NCBI GenBank assembly: GCA_963801475.1
Contig: CAWDEX010000002.1
Location: 248,001-312,000 of the forward strand
Source of the DNA: DAOMFB01 sp963801475
GTDB lineage: Bacteria; Acidobacteriota; Thermoanaerobaculia; UBA5066
Direction of reading: 5' to 3'
Length of the DNA stretch: 64,000 nucleotides
In this document: piece by piece, positions 43,118-50,729 of the stretch
Layout of the letters: each line of letters starts with the position of its first letter
Numbering within the stretch: the stretch's first letter is position 1
The notes under the pieces: model-generated
Seen by the model: only the letters and a program-made list of their open reading frames with translations
The model's database searches: none
What the model was told of the DNA's origin: nothing
Position numbers and translations under genes: made by a program

Positions 43118-44485
43118 ATGAGCAGCTTCGAAGACAAGATCGTGGAAGACGCCCGGCGTGATCCGGCCTCCTTCCGCTCCATGGGAATCGACGCCCTCGT
43201 CCACTGGGCGGTCTTCGAGACCGACGTGAAGAAGCGCGACGAGGCGCGGCGGGCGATCCGGCGGGTTGCCGCGGCGCTCGGCATCCTTCCGGCCTCGATC
43301 CACGACCTCTACCTGGCCGTCGGTCGCGGCGAGACGGGGGGGTTCACGGCACCCGCCATCAACGTCCGGATGCTGGCGTACGACACGGCCCGGGCGATCT
43401 TCCGCGCCGCGAAGAAGCACGACGTCGGAACCTTCCTCTTCGAGATCGCCCGGAGCGAGATGGGCTATACCGACCAGCGCCCCGCCGAGTACGCGGCCGT
43501 CATGCTCGCCGCAGCGGTCAAGGAAGGGCACGAAGGCCCGGTCTTCCTCCAGGGGGACCACTTCCAGGTCAACGCGAAGAAGTTCGCCGCCGACCCGAAG
43601 CCGGAGCTCTCGGCGATCGAGATGCTGATCGACGAGTCGCTCGCCGCCGGCTTCTACAACATCGACATCGACACCTCGACGCTCGTCGAGCTGGACAAGC
43701 CGAACGTCACGGAGGAGCAGCGGAAGAACTTCGAGAACGCCGCGCACTTCACGCGACACATCCGCGGCCGCGAGCCGAAGGGGATCACGATCTCCGTCGG
43801 CGGCGAGATCGGAGAAGTCGGGAAGGGCGTCTCCTCCCCCGAGGAGTTCCGCGCCTACATGAACGGCTACCGGGCGGCCCTGCCCGCCGGCATGACCGGC
43901 CTCTCGAAGATCTCCATCAACACGGGCACCTCGCACGGCGGCGTCGTCCTGCCCGACGGGACCGTGGCCAAGGTGAGCATCGACTTCGAGGCCATGCGGG
44001 CGATCTCGAAGGTCGCCCGGGCCGAGTACGGCCTCGCCGGCGTCGTCCAGCACGGCGCCTCGACGCTCCCCGCCGAGATGTTCCACGAGTTCCCGAACCA
44101 CGGCGCCTGCGAGGTCCACCTCGCCACCGAGTTTCAGAACATGGTCTACGAGCACGCCGCCTTCCCGAGGGCGCTCAAGGATGAGATGTACGCCTGGATC
44201 CGGGCGAATGCCGCCGACGAGCGCAAGGAGAAGGACACCGAGGAGCAGTTCTTCTACAAGTCGCGGAAGAAGGCGATCGGGCCGTTCAAGAAGGCCGCCT
44301 GGGACCTCCCCGAGGCCGTCCGGCACGAGATTGGCACCACCCTGGAGAGGAAGTTCGAGTACCTCTTCGGGAAGCTCCGCGTCCAGGGGACGAAGAACAC
44401 GGTCGCCCGCTTCGTGAAGCCCGTGGAGGTCGCGGCATCGGCGGCCACTCACGGTTTCGTCCGCGACGACAGCGCCGGGGACTGA
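43118..44485 (+). CDS. Class II fructose-bisphosphate aldolase family protein
   Basis: A 455-residue class II (zinc) aldolase-like protein, longer than the usual 300-360 residues. Motifs: FLFEIARSEMGYTDQRP, VFLQGDHFQVNAKKF (zinc His), SVGGEIGEVGKG (Glu), ISINTGTSHGGVVLP and GVVQHGASTLPAEMFHEFP (His, loop). An N-terminal helical extension of about 75 residues and a C-terminal tail from about 350 are extra. TAGAAT (43085-43090) and GGAGGA before the ATG provide promoter and ribosome site. It probably cleaves a sugar bisphosphate; the exact substrate is unsure because of the extensions. Confidence 0.85.
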   Translation: MSSFEDKIVEDARRDPASFRSMGIDALVHWAVFETDVKKRDEARRAIRRVAAALGILPASIHDLYLAVGRGETGGFTAPAINVRMLAYDTARAIFRAAKKHDVGTFLFEIARSEMGYTDQRPAEYAAVMLAAAVKEGHEGPVFLQGDHFQVNAKKFAADPKPELSAIEMLIDESLAAGFYNIDIDTSTLVELDKPNVTEEQRKNFENAAHFTRHIRGREPKGITISVGGEIGEVGKGVSSPEEFRAYMNGYRAALPAGMTGLSKISINTGTSHGGVVLPDGTVAKVSIDFEAMRAISKVARAEYGLAGVVQHGASTLPAEMFHEFPNHGACEVHLATEFQNMVYEHAAFPRALKDEMYAWIRANAADERKEKDTEEQFFYKSRKKAIGPFKKAAWDLPEAVRHEIGTTLERKFEYLFGKLRVQGTKNTVARFVKPVEVAASAATHGFVRDDSAGD

Positions 44486-44492
44486 CGGGGGT

Positions 44493-44514
44493 CCGGGGGG
44501 CCGGAGCCCCCCGG
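44493..44514. terminator. GC-rich hairpin between convergent genes
   Basis: CCGGGGGGC (44493-44501) pairs perfectly with GCCCCCCGG (44506-44514) around the tetraloop CGGA. It sits 7 bp after the aldolase stop and 10 bp from the end of the convergent dehydrogenase gene. It has no clear T-run. The preceding GGGGGTCCGGGGG also occurs at the hairpin cluster near 49194. Confidence 0.6.
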
Positions 44515-44524
44515 TTGACGTCTC

Positions 44525-45541
44525 CTATCTTCCGTACTGGGCGCGGATGGCCGGGATCAGGTAGTCGCTGAAGGCGTGCCTGAGGTCGTACTTCGGCGCG
44601 AAGCCCCAGTCCTTCCGCGCCGCCGAGTCGTCCACGTCGGCCGGCCACGAGTCGACGATCCCCTGGCGTTTCAGGTCGGGGACGAACGAGATGGCCGCGC
44701 CGGGGAAGGCGTTGACGACGAGGTCCCGGATCTCCGAGGCCGAGGGGTTGAAGGCCCCCACGTTGTAGACCCGCCGCGTCAGGTGATCGGGCGAGACCGC
44801 AGCGAGCTTCAGAAGCGCCTCGACGCCATCGGGCATCGCCATGAACGGGATCCGCGTGTCGGGGCGGACGAAGCAGTTGTACGGCTTCCCCTGCGCGGCC
44901 GCGTGGATCATCTCCGGGGCGTAGTCGGACGTGCCGCCCGACGGGACCGTCACGGCCGAGATGAGCCCGGGGAAGCGGACGCAGCGGAAGTCGATCCGCG
45001 AGACCGGCTCGGCCGAGAGCTGCTTGTAGCGCTCCGAGTAGTAGCGCCCGAGCTGCTCGCAGTAGAGCTTGTTGCAGCCGTACATCGTCGCCGGCTGGTT
45101 GAACTCGTCCTCCTTCACCTTCCCGGCGCGCGCCTTGATCGTCAGGTCGGGGAGTCCGAACGCGGCGACGGAGGACGGGTAGAGGAACGTCACCGGCCTC
45201 CCGTGCGAGACCCGCTCGGCCTGCGCGAACTCGAGCATGAAGATCATCCCCTCGACGTTCACCTGGTGCGCCGTGACCGGCGTGAACTCCCCGCGCGTCG
45301 AGAGGAGCGCCGCGAGGTGGAAGACCAGGTCGATCTCGTACTCGGAGAGGATCCGCTCGAGGAGGTTCCGCTCGAGGACCGAGCCGACGTACTGCCGCTC
45401 GACGCGGCGGGCCAGGTCCCCCTCGAGGGGCTTCAGGTCGAGAGTGAGGATGGGACGGGAACCGTCTTCGGAGAGGGCGGTGATCAGCCCGTGGCCGATC
45501 TCGCCGCTCGCCCCGGTGATCAGGACGACGGGCCTGCGCAT
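44525..45541 (-). CDS. NAD-dependent epimerase/dehydratase family protein, probable SDR-type L-threonine 3-dehydrogenase
   Basis: A 338-residue extended SDR. The NAD-binding motif is VVLITGASGEIGHGLI. The active site has YPSSVAAFG and YGCNKLYCEQLG (Tyr-x3-Lys). VPSGGTSDYAPEMIHAAAQG, the substrate loop FVRPDTRIPFMAMPDGVEAL, YNVGAFNPSASEI and the terminal AARKDWGFAPKYDLRHAF resemble the UDP-galactose-epimerase-like L-threonine dehydrogenases rather than sugar epimerases. It would convert threonine to 2-amino-3-ketobutyrate. AAGGAGG precedes the ATG, with TAAGAT 26 nt upstream. Confidence 0.82.
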   Translation of the reverse strand: MRRPVVLITGASGEIGHGLITALSEDGSRPILTLDLKPLEGDLARRVERQYVGSVLERNLLERILSEYEIDLVFHLAALLSTRGEFTPVTAHQVNVEGMIFMLEFAQAERVSHGRPVTFLYPSSVAAFGLPDLTIKARAGKVKEDEFNQPATMYGCNKLYCEQLGRYYSERYKQLSAEPVSRIDFRCVRFPGLISAVTVPSGGTSDYAPEMIHAAAQGKPYNCFVRPDTRIPFMAMPDGVEALLKLAAVSPDHLTRRVYNVGAFNPSASEIRDLVVNAFPGAAISFVPDLKRQGIVDSWPADVDDSAARKDWGFAPKYDLRHAFSDYLIPAIRAQYGR

Positions 45542-45634
45542 GGCGCCTCCTTGGGGTCGCGCGCCATCTTAGCCGCGCCCGCCGACGCCGGGACGGTCCC
45601 CCTGCATCGGCATCAGGCCCGTTCTCCGGCCGAC

Positions 45635-45662
45635 TTGACCCGCCGGATCGGTCGCCGATACT
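45635..45662 (+). promoter_or_regulatory. Promoter of the acyltransferase gene, leaderless arrangement
   Basis: TTGACC (45635-45640), a 16-nt spacer and GATACT (45657-45662), followed by only 6 nt before GTG 45669. Transcription should begin at or within a base or two of the start codon. No Shine-Dalgarno is present. This is the clearest leaderless example, because both promoter boxes are recognisable. Confidence 0.6.
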
Positions 45663-45668
45663 CGTCCG

Positions 45669-46619
45669 GTGACCGAGCCGGAACCGCCCGCCGTCGTCGC
45701 GACGCTGGTCCACGCGACGTTCGGGATCTGGTTCGGGTTCTTCAGATGGATGGCGCGGACGCTGCCCGTGGAGTGGGTCGCGCGGCTCGCGGCGGCCACG
45801 GCCGAGCGGGCGATCTGGGAGCGCGATGCCGTCCACGACGCGATCGTGGAAAACGTCGCCGCCGTCCTCGGCCTGCCGGCCACCGACCGGCGCGTCGAGG
45901 AGACCGGCCGGGCGATGGTCTCGAGCCATTCACGGCTCTGGATCGACTTGCTCCGATACACCTCCCGGCCCGACGTCGACCCCGAAGCCCTCGTCGCCTC
46001 GCGCTTCGGCCACGAAAGACTCGTCGAGGCGGCGCGGCAGGGGACAGGGGCGATCCTCCTGACCGCCCACGTCGGCAACTACGAGCTCGGCGGGCTCTTC
46101 CTTCGCGACTTCGGCGCGTCGGCGGCGGTCGCATACGTCCCCGACCCCTCCCTCGTCATCGAGAGCTACCGCGCCGAGGCGCGAAGGAGGATCGGGGTGG
46201 AGGGAATCCCCGTCACGACGTCCCCCTTCGCCTTCGTCCCCCTTCTCCGCGCGCTCCGGGAGGGGATCTTCGTGGCGATGCAGGGAGACCGCGACGTCTC
46301 GGGCACCGGCCGGACGCTCCCGTTCTTCGGCCAGACGGCCTCGTTTCCCGTCGGCCCCTTCCGGCTCGCGGCCGTCGCGGGTGTGCCGATCTTCCCCGTC
46401 TTCGTCCTGATGGAGCCGGACGGGCGCTACCGGACCGTCGTCGAGCCGCCGATCCGGCTCGGACTCGCCCCGGGCTCGCGTTCCGAGCCGGACGAGCGGG
46501 AGCTGTCCGCCGCCATGGAGCGGTGGGTCGCGATCCTGACGTCCGTCATCGTCGAGAACCCCGAGCAGTGGTACCTCTTCACCCGCTTCGCGGAGGCGAA
46601 GGGCCCCGCCTCCCTATAA
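45669..46619 (+). CDS. Lipid A biosynthesis acyltransferase (LpxL/HtrB family)
   Basis: A 316-residue membrane-bound acyltransferase. An N-terminal hydrophobic helix (VATLVHATFGIWFGFFRWMA) anchors it. The HxxxxE motif appears as LTAHVGNYELGGLFL. REGIFVAMQGDRDVSG and PVGPFRLAAVAGVPIFPVFV match the second half of the Lip_A_acyltrans family. It adds a secondary acyl chain to lipid A, consistent with LpxC at 5.9 kb. The C-terminal EQWYLFTRF is the usual end. Transcription looks leaderless. Confidence 0.88.
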   Translation: MTEPEPPAVVATLVHATFGIWFGFFRWMARTLPVEWVARLAAATAERAIWERDAVHDAIVENVAAVLGLPATDRRVEETGRAMVSSHSRLWIDLLRYTSRPDVDPEALVASRFGHERLVEAARQGTGAILLTAHVGNYELGGLFLRDFGASAAVAYVPDPSLVIESYRAEARRRIGVEGIPVTTSPFAFVPLLRALREGIFVAMQGDRDVSGTGRTLPFFGQTASFPVGPFRLAAVAGVPIFPVFVLMEPDGRYRTVVEPPIRLGLAPGSRSEPDERELSAAMERWVAILTSVIVENPEQWYLFTRFAEAKGPASL

Positions 46620-46692
46620 TCCGCGCTCTCCGCCGTGTGCAGCGCCCCACCCCTTCCGGCACGGGTGTTGCGGGCGGCCGGGAGCCCGCGCC

Positions 46693-48195
46693 ATGAAGAT
46701 CGTCATCGCCACCGACCGGAAGCAGCCGAACGAGCGTTATCGGGGGGCCCTCCTCTGTGCCGGGGCCCTCCCGGAGGAGGTCGTCCTGGCCGTGCCCGGG
46801 GAGAAGATTCCCGAGGACTTCGACGGGCTTCTCCTCGCGGGCGGGCCCGACGTGGAGCCGTCGCGATTCGGAGAGACGGTTTCCGCTCCCGGCGTCGAGG
46901 TCCGCGCCGAGCGCGACTCGCTCGACTTCCGGCTCCTTGCGCGCGCCCTCGATCGGCGGGTCCCCGTCTTCGGCATCTGCCGCGGCCATCAGGTCCTCAA
47001 CGTGGCCCTCGGCGGGACGCTCTGGCAGGACCTTCCGTCGCAACGGAGCCGAGGCGTCGTCCACGGCCGCGAGGCCGGGGAGACCGCCGCCCCGGAGCAT
47101 CCGGTCCGCGTCGCTCCGGCGGCGGGGGCCGGCTCTCCCTTCGCGCGCGCCGTCGCGGCCGCCGAGAGAGTCAACTCGAGTCACCACCAGGCCGTGAAGG
47201 ACCTCGCGCCTTCCCTCGTGGCCCTCGCGGCCTCGCCCGACGACCTCGTCGAGGCGTTCGAGCGGCGGGAGGGTCCCTTCTGCGCCGGTGTCCAGTGGCA
47301 TCCCGAGGACCTCGTCGCGCGCTCCGACCAGAAGCGTCTCTTCTCCGCCTTTCTCGACGCCTGTCGGGGCCACGAAGCCGCCTCCGGCCGGCGCGAGCCC
47401 ACCACCATCGAGGTTCTTCTCGAAGGGCTCGTCCCGGTCGTGCGGCTGAACCGTCCGGCCGCGCGGAACGCCTTCTCCACGGCGATGGCCGAGATGCTCG
47501 CCGGCACCGTCGAGGCGCTCGGGAGGGACCCGACGGTTCCCGCCATCGTGATCACGGGGGCGGGCGGGGCCTTCTCGGCCGGCGGCGACCTCGCTGTCAT
47601 GCGCGCGCTGGCGGAGGCCGACGACGTCGACGGCTTCCGCGAGCTCCTCCTGGCCGGAGGGCGCGCCGTCGTGGCGATGGCCGAGACGCCGCGTCCGGTT
47701 CTGGCCGCTCTCGACGGCGCGGCAGCGGGAGGCGGCCTGAGCCTCGCCCTCGCGGCCGACGTCCGGATCGCCTCGTCGGCGGCGGGCCACGCCGCGTTCT
47801 TCCTGCCGTCGTACACGGCGGTCGGCCTCGTCCCCGCGTGGGGCGGGACCTTTCACCTCCCGCTCCGCCTCGGGCACGGCGCCGCGGCGGACGCCGTCTA
47901 CGCGGCCGAGCGGATCGGGGCCGTGAGGGCCAGGGAGATCGGCCTCGTCGACCTGCTCGTCGATGAAGGCCCGAGCCTTCCCGCCGCCGTGGCCCGTGCC
48001 GGCGACTACGCCGAGCGTTCCCTTACCGCCCTCGCCGCCGCGAAGCGCCTTCTCGGCGCCGAGCGGCTGCCGCGCCTTTCGGCCGCCCTCGCACGCGAGG
48101 TGGAGGCCCAGATCGAGCTTTTCCGGAGCGGCGAGCTCCTCCGGCGTCTCCCGACGCCCGGAGCCGACCGCCCCGACGAACAGGAGACGTCATGA
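46693..48195 (+). CDS. Fusion of C26 glutamine-amidotransferase-like hydrolase and crotonase (enoyl-CoA hydratase)
   Basis: A 500-residue protein with two unrelated enzyme domains. Residues 1-232 are a peptidase C26 / gamma-glutamyl-GABA hydrolase-type amidotransferase: LLLAGGPDVEPSRFGE, nucleophile Cys96 in FGICRGHQVLNVALGG, and VQWHPED with His203 and Glu205. Residues about 240-490 are a crotonase: VVRLNRPAARNAFSTAMAE, oxyanion-hole loop GAGGAFSAGGDLAVM and AALDGAAAGGGLSLALAADV. No start codon or stop lies at the junction in any plausible frame, so it reads as one polypeptide. TATAAT (46615-46620) and GGGAG before the ATG are present. It overlaps the next gene by ATGA. Confidence 0.88.
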   Translation: MKIVIATDRKQPNERYRGALLCAGALPEEVVLAVPGEKIPEDFDGLLLAGGPDVEPSRFGETVSAPGVEVRAERDSLDFRLLARALDRRVPVFGICRGHQVLNVALGGTLWQDLPSQRSRGVVHGREAGETAAPEHPVRVAPAAGAGSPFARAVAAAERVNSSHHQAVKDLAPSLVALAASPDDLVEAFERREGPFCAGVQWHPEDLVARSDQKRLFSAFLDACRGHEAASGRREPTTIEVLLEGLVPVVRLNRPAARNAFSTAMAEMLAGTVEALGRDPTVPAIVITGAGGAFSAGGDLAVMRALAEADDVDGFRELLLAGGRAVVAMAETPRPVLAALDGAAAGGGLSLALAADVRIASSAAGHAAFFLPSYTAVGLVPAWGGTFHLPLRLGHGAAADAVYAAERIGAVRAREIGLVDLLVDEGPSLPAAVARAGDYAERSLTALAAAKRLLGAERLPRLSAALAREVEAQIELFRSGELLRRLPTPGADRPDEQETS

Positions 48196-49163
48196 ACCGG
48201 TTTCTCACCACGACCTTCGCCGCCGCGATCGCGGTCCTGCTCTTCGCATCGTCGGCGCCGGCCCAGGTCCCGGGCACGGCGTCGCGCCCGGCGCCCGCCG
48301 TCGAGTCCCTTCCGCCTTTCGAGACGACGCAGGTCGACACCAACTCGTGGATGGGGCGCTTCGGCCCCACGAACTGCGCCTGGTTCGACCTCGGCGACGG
48401 CGTCCTCCTCCTCGACACGGGGGCGACGCCCGAGGACAACAAGAATCTCCTTTCCGAGGTGAAGAGGACGGTCCCGGACAAGGCGGTCCGGTGGGTCGTG
48501 ATGACACACCTCCACCCGGATTCGAACAACGGCTTTGCATCGATGCTCTCGACCGACGTGACGCTCATCGTGAACCAGCGAGCCGTCGAGAACGTCCAGG
48601 GGGCCGTTCGCGGAGCCCGGGGGAAGGCTCCGACGGTCCTCGGCGTCACCGACAAGGTGGTCCTGGTCGGGAAAGCGCAGAGCCTCGAGGTCCACGCGAC
48701 CCCCTCGCCCGCGCATACGCTGCATGACCTCTGGGTCTGGGCGCCCGCGAACGGCGTCGTCTACGTCGGAGATCTCGTCACGCCGACCCGGTGTCCGATG
48801 ACGTCCGACCAGGCGACCGACCCGAAAGCGTGGCTGACCGTCCTCGACCAGCTCGACGCGCTTCACCCGCAGGCGCTCATCGCCACCCGCGGCCCGGCCA
48901 CGAACCTGGCCACCGAGGAAATCGGGAAGACGCGGACGTATCTCAAGAGGCTGATCGCGATCCTCCGGGACATGAAAGCCAAGAACGCCCCCGAGGCTCG
49001 GGTCTCGGGCGAGCTCGCAGCCAAGAAGGTCGGCGAGTACTGTCCGGTGGGACTCGACACGGTCAACGCCCTCGAGCTCTACCGGCGGGTGGCGCCCGAC
49101 GGTTCTTTCCCGCCGTCCAAGCCCCCCAAGCCCGCCGCGGCGGTCCCGGCCCCGAAGAAGTAG
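48192..49163 (+). CDS. Secreted metallo-beta-lactamase-fold protein with incomplete metal site
   Basis: A 323-residue exported MBL-fold protein (signal peptide FAAAIAVLLFASSAPAQ). The first motif reads MTHLHPDSNNGF, with HxHxD kept but Ser for the following His. Later features are PSPAHTLHDLWVW and VYVGDLVTP. The last metal His, normally in a GHG-like turn, is replaced at LIATRGPATN. Two-metal hydrolysis as in true beta-lactamases is therefore doubtful. It is co-translated with the C26-crotonase fusion (ATGA). A run of hairpins follows the stop. Confidence 0.8.
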   Translation: MNRFLTTTFAAAIAVLLFASSAPAQVPGTASRPAPAVESLPPFETTQVDTNSWMGRFGPTNCAWFDLGDGVLLLDTGATPEDNKNLLSEVKRTVPDKAVRWVVMTHLHPDSNNGFASMLSTDVTLIVNQRAVENVQGAVRGARGKAPTVLGVTDKVVLVGKAQSLEVHATPSPAHTLHDLWVWAPANGVVYVGDLVTPTRCPMTSDQATDPKAWLTVLDQLDALHPQALIATRGPATNLATEEIGKTRTYLKRLIAILRDMKAKNAPEARVSGELAAKKVGEYCPVGLDTVNALELYRRVAPDGSFPPSKPPKPAAAVPAPKK

Positions 49164-49197
49164 GTAACGGTCCTCATTGCAGGCGCGCGGAGGGGGT

Positions 49198-49228
49198 CCG
49201 GGGGAACCCGGCGCCCGGGTTCCCCCGG
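49198..49228 (+). terminator. Hairpin 1 of five: 14-bp perfect stem
   Basis: CCGGGGGAACCCGG pairs with CCGGGTTCCCCCGG around a CGC loop, 35 bp after the MBL gene stop. It is followed by GGCTTTG, a weak T-run. It is very stable and would block or terminate transcription from either side. Confidence 0.5.
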
Positions 49229-49278
49229 GGCTTTGCAGACAGAAAGGTCCCGGCCCCTGAGGGCCGGGACCCGGTTGC

Positions 49279-49329
49279 GGGCGGTCCCTTTTGACCGCCC
49301 TTCTTGAGGACCGCATCCGCGGTCCTTTT
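49279..49329 (+). terminator. Tandem intrinsic-type terminators (hairpins 3 and 4)
   Basis: GGGCGGTC/GACCGCCC (49279-49300) followed by TTCTT, then AGGACCGC/GCGGTCCT (49307-49326) followed by TTTT. Both have the stem-plus-T-run form of rho-independent terminators for plus-strand transcripts. Confidence 0.6.
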
Positions 49330-49507
49330 GCGGGCCGGATCGTCGTCGAGGCGCCCTCCCGGTCGGGAGACCCGGGCTCGGAGCCGGCCCTTTTCGCCCC
49401 TTCACACCGGGTTTCGAAATCCCTCGGTTACGGTTTCTCGAACTCGTGCTCGGGTCCGTTCCCGCTGTGTCGAGGCACCTTCAACATGTGTCCGCGGCGG
49501 CCCGCTG

Positions 49508-49939
49508 TCAAGGGCGGCGGCGGCTGGTCGACGAGGTCGGCGGCCAACGGGCTTCGACCGTCGTTTGCAGGCCGCCCCTCGGCGTGAAGACGCCCCGGAC
49601 CGTCATCCGGCGCGGTCGGGCGGCCCGAACGAGGTCTCGGAGGACGCGGTTCACGACGTTCTCGTTGAAGATGCCGAGCGAGCGGTACCCGAGAAGGTAC
49701 TCCTTCATCGACTTCAGCTCGAGGCAGCGGCGATCGGGGACGTAGGAGACCGTCAGCGTCGCGAAATCGGGAAGGCCGGTCTTCGGGCAGATCGAGGTGA
49801 ACTCGGGAATCGCGATCACGATCTCGTAGTCGTCGGCGTAGGCCGACGGCCACGTCTCGAGCGGCGGGAGAGGCTCCCGCACGCCGGACCGGGCGTGCGC
49901 GTCGGTGTATCGCGGCGGGCGCTTCGGCGGGCCTTTCAT
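49508..49939 (-). CDS. queF: NADPH-dependent preQ0 reductase QueF
   Basis: A 143-residue unimodular QueF, which reduces 7-cyano-7-deazaguanine to preQ1 in queuosine synthesis. The catalytic Cys is in FTSICPKTGLPDFATLTVSY. The NADPH-binding element ELKSMKEYLLGYRSLGIFNE and the end MTVRGVFTPRGGL are typical. GAGGGG precedes the ATG (49939). Length matches the short bacterial type (about 120-165 residues). Other queuosine genes are not in the window. The C-terminus ends in a basic tail at the convergent hairpin region. Confidence 0.95.
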   Translation of the reverse strand: MKGPPKRPPRYTDAHARSGVREPLPPLETWPSAYADDYEIVIAIPEFTSICPKTGLPDFATLTVSYVPDRRCLELKSMKEYLLGYRSLGIFNENVVNRVLRDLVRAARPRRMTVRGVFTPRGGLQTTVEARWPPTSSTSRRRP

Positions 49940-49966
49940 TCCCCTCAAGGATAAACTCCCGCCCCT

Positions 49967-50677
49967 ATGGCGTTCACAAAGGAAAAGCGGGCGGCGCTCC
50001 TCCGCGACGTCCGGCATCTCGTTCTCATGGCGGCCGTCATCCTGACGGGCCGCTCCGTCCTCGCGGACTGGTACGTCGTCCCGACCGGCTCGATGAAGCC
50101 GACGATCCTGGAGGGCGACCGTGTCTTCGTCTGGAAGTCGGCCTACCAGATCCGGGTCCCCTTCTCGCGGATCCGGCTCTTTTCGACGGGGACGCCGCGG
50201 CGTGGCGACGTCGTGGTCGTCCGGAACCCCGACGGCGGGAGCATCCCGTTCGTCAAGCGGCTCGTCGGCCTTCCCGGGGACGTCATCGAGTTGAAGAACG
50301 AGATCCTCACGATCAACGGCAAGGTGATGCCGATCCACCTCCTTCCGCCCCTGACGGCCTCGGACGGCGAGACGATCCTCCTCGGGACCGAAGACCTGAC
50401 GGGGCGCCCCCACCCGGTCCGGATCCTCCCCGACCGCCCCGCCTTCCGGAACTTCGGGCCGATCACCGTTCCCGACGGAGAGGTCTTCGTCATGGGCGAC
50501 AACCGGGACGAAAGCCGCGACGCCCGTTTCTTCGGGACGCGCCCCGCGAGCGACCTCCTCGGCCGCGCCGTCGGCATCATGTGGAGCTGGAACCAGGATT
50601 TCCTGAAGGGCCCGCGCTGGGGCCGATTCGGACGCGCCTTCGTCACCGACGCGACGGACGTAAAGGACCCCAAGTAG
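49967..50677 (+). CDS. lepB: Signal peptidase I
   Basis: A 236-residue leader peptidase. A single N-terminal membrane helix (VLMAAVILTGRSVLADWYVV) is followed by box B PTGSMKPTILEGD with the catalytic Ser, PFVKRLVGLPGDVIELKN with the Lys base, and box E VMGDNRDESRDARFFG. It removes signal peptides at the periplasmic face. TAAACT is 9 nt before the ATG. It is divergent from queF with 27 bp between start codons. Confidence 0.95.
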   Translation: MAFTKEKRAALLRDVRHLVLMAAVILTGRSVLADWYVVPTGSMKPTILEGDRVFVWKSAYQIRVPFSRIRLFSTGTPRRGDVVVVRNPDGGSIPFVKRLVGLPGDVIELKNEILTINGKVMPIHLLPPLTASDGETILLGTEDLTGRPHPVRILPDRPAFRNFGPITVPDGEVFVMGDNRDESRDARFFGTRPASDLLGRAVGIMWSWNQDFLKGPRWGRFGRAFVTDATDVKDPK

Positions 50678-50694
50678 CCGGCCGGACGCCGGGA

Positions 50695-50725
50695 TTGCTC
50701 CCGGATCAAATTGGACTTAATCTAA
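50695..50725 (+). promoter_or_regulatory. Promoter with candidate Fur-family operator
   Basis: TTGCTC (50695-50700), a 17-nt spacer and TAATCT (50718-50723), 6 nt before GTG 50730. The -10 lies inside TTGGACTTAATCTAA (50711-50725), an imperfect 7-1-7 palindrome of the form TTNGANTNANTCNAA. This resembles a Fur/PerR-type box and would give autorepression. The region is conspicuously AT-rich compared with its surroundings. Confidence 0.5.
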
Positions 50726-50729
50726 TCAC

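Larger units (their letters stand above)
49164..49507. other. Non-coding 344-bp region with five consecutive hairpins
   Basis: Between the MBL-fold gene and convergent queF. Perfect stems: 49198-49211/49215-49228 (14 bp, 3-nt loop); 49246-49256/49261-49271 (11 bp, CTGA loop); 49279-49286/49293-49300 (8 bp, then TTCTT); 49307-49314/49319-49326 (8 bp, T-run 49326-49329). The fifth is an outer stem, 49332-49338/49384-49390 (7 bp, then TTTT), enclosing CTCCCG/CGGGAG (49356-49369). I see no convincing reading frame. The last 110 bases show nothing I can name. Confidence 0.75.

Noticed and set aside
49420..49445. GGGTTTCGAAATCCC resembling a tRNA T-arm
   Set aside because: The stem does not pair correctly and no acceptor, D or anticodon arms are found nearby. 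I saw no tRNA in the window.
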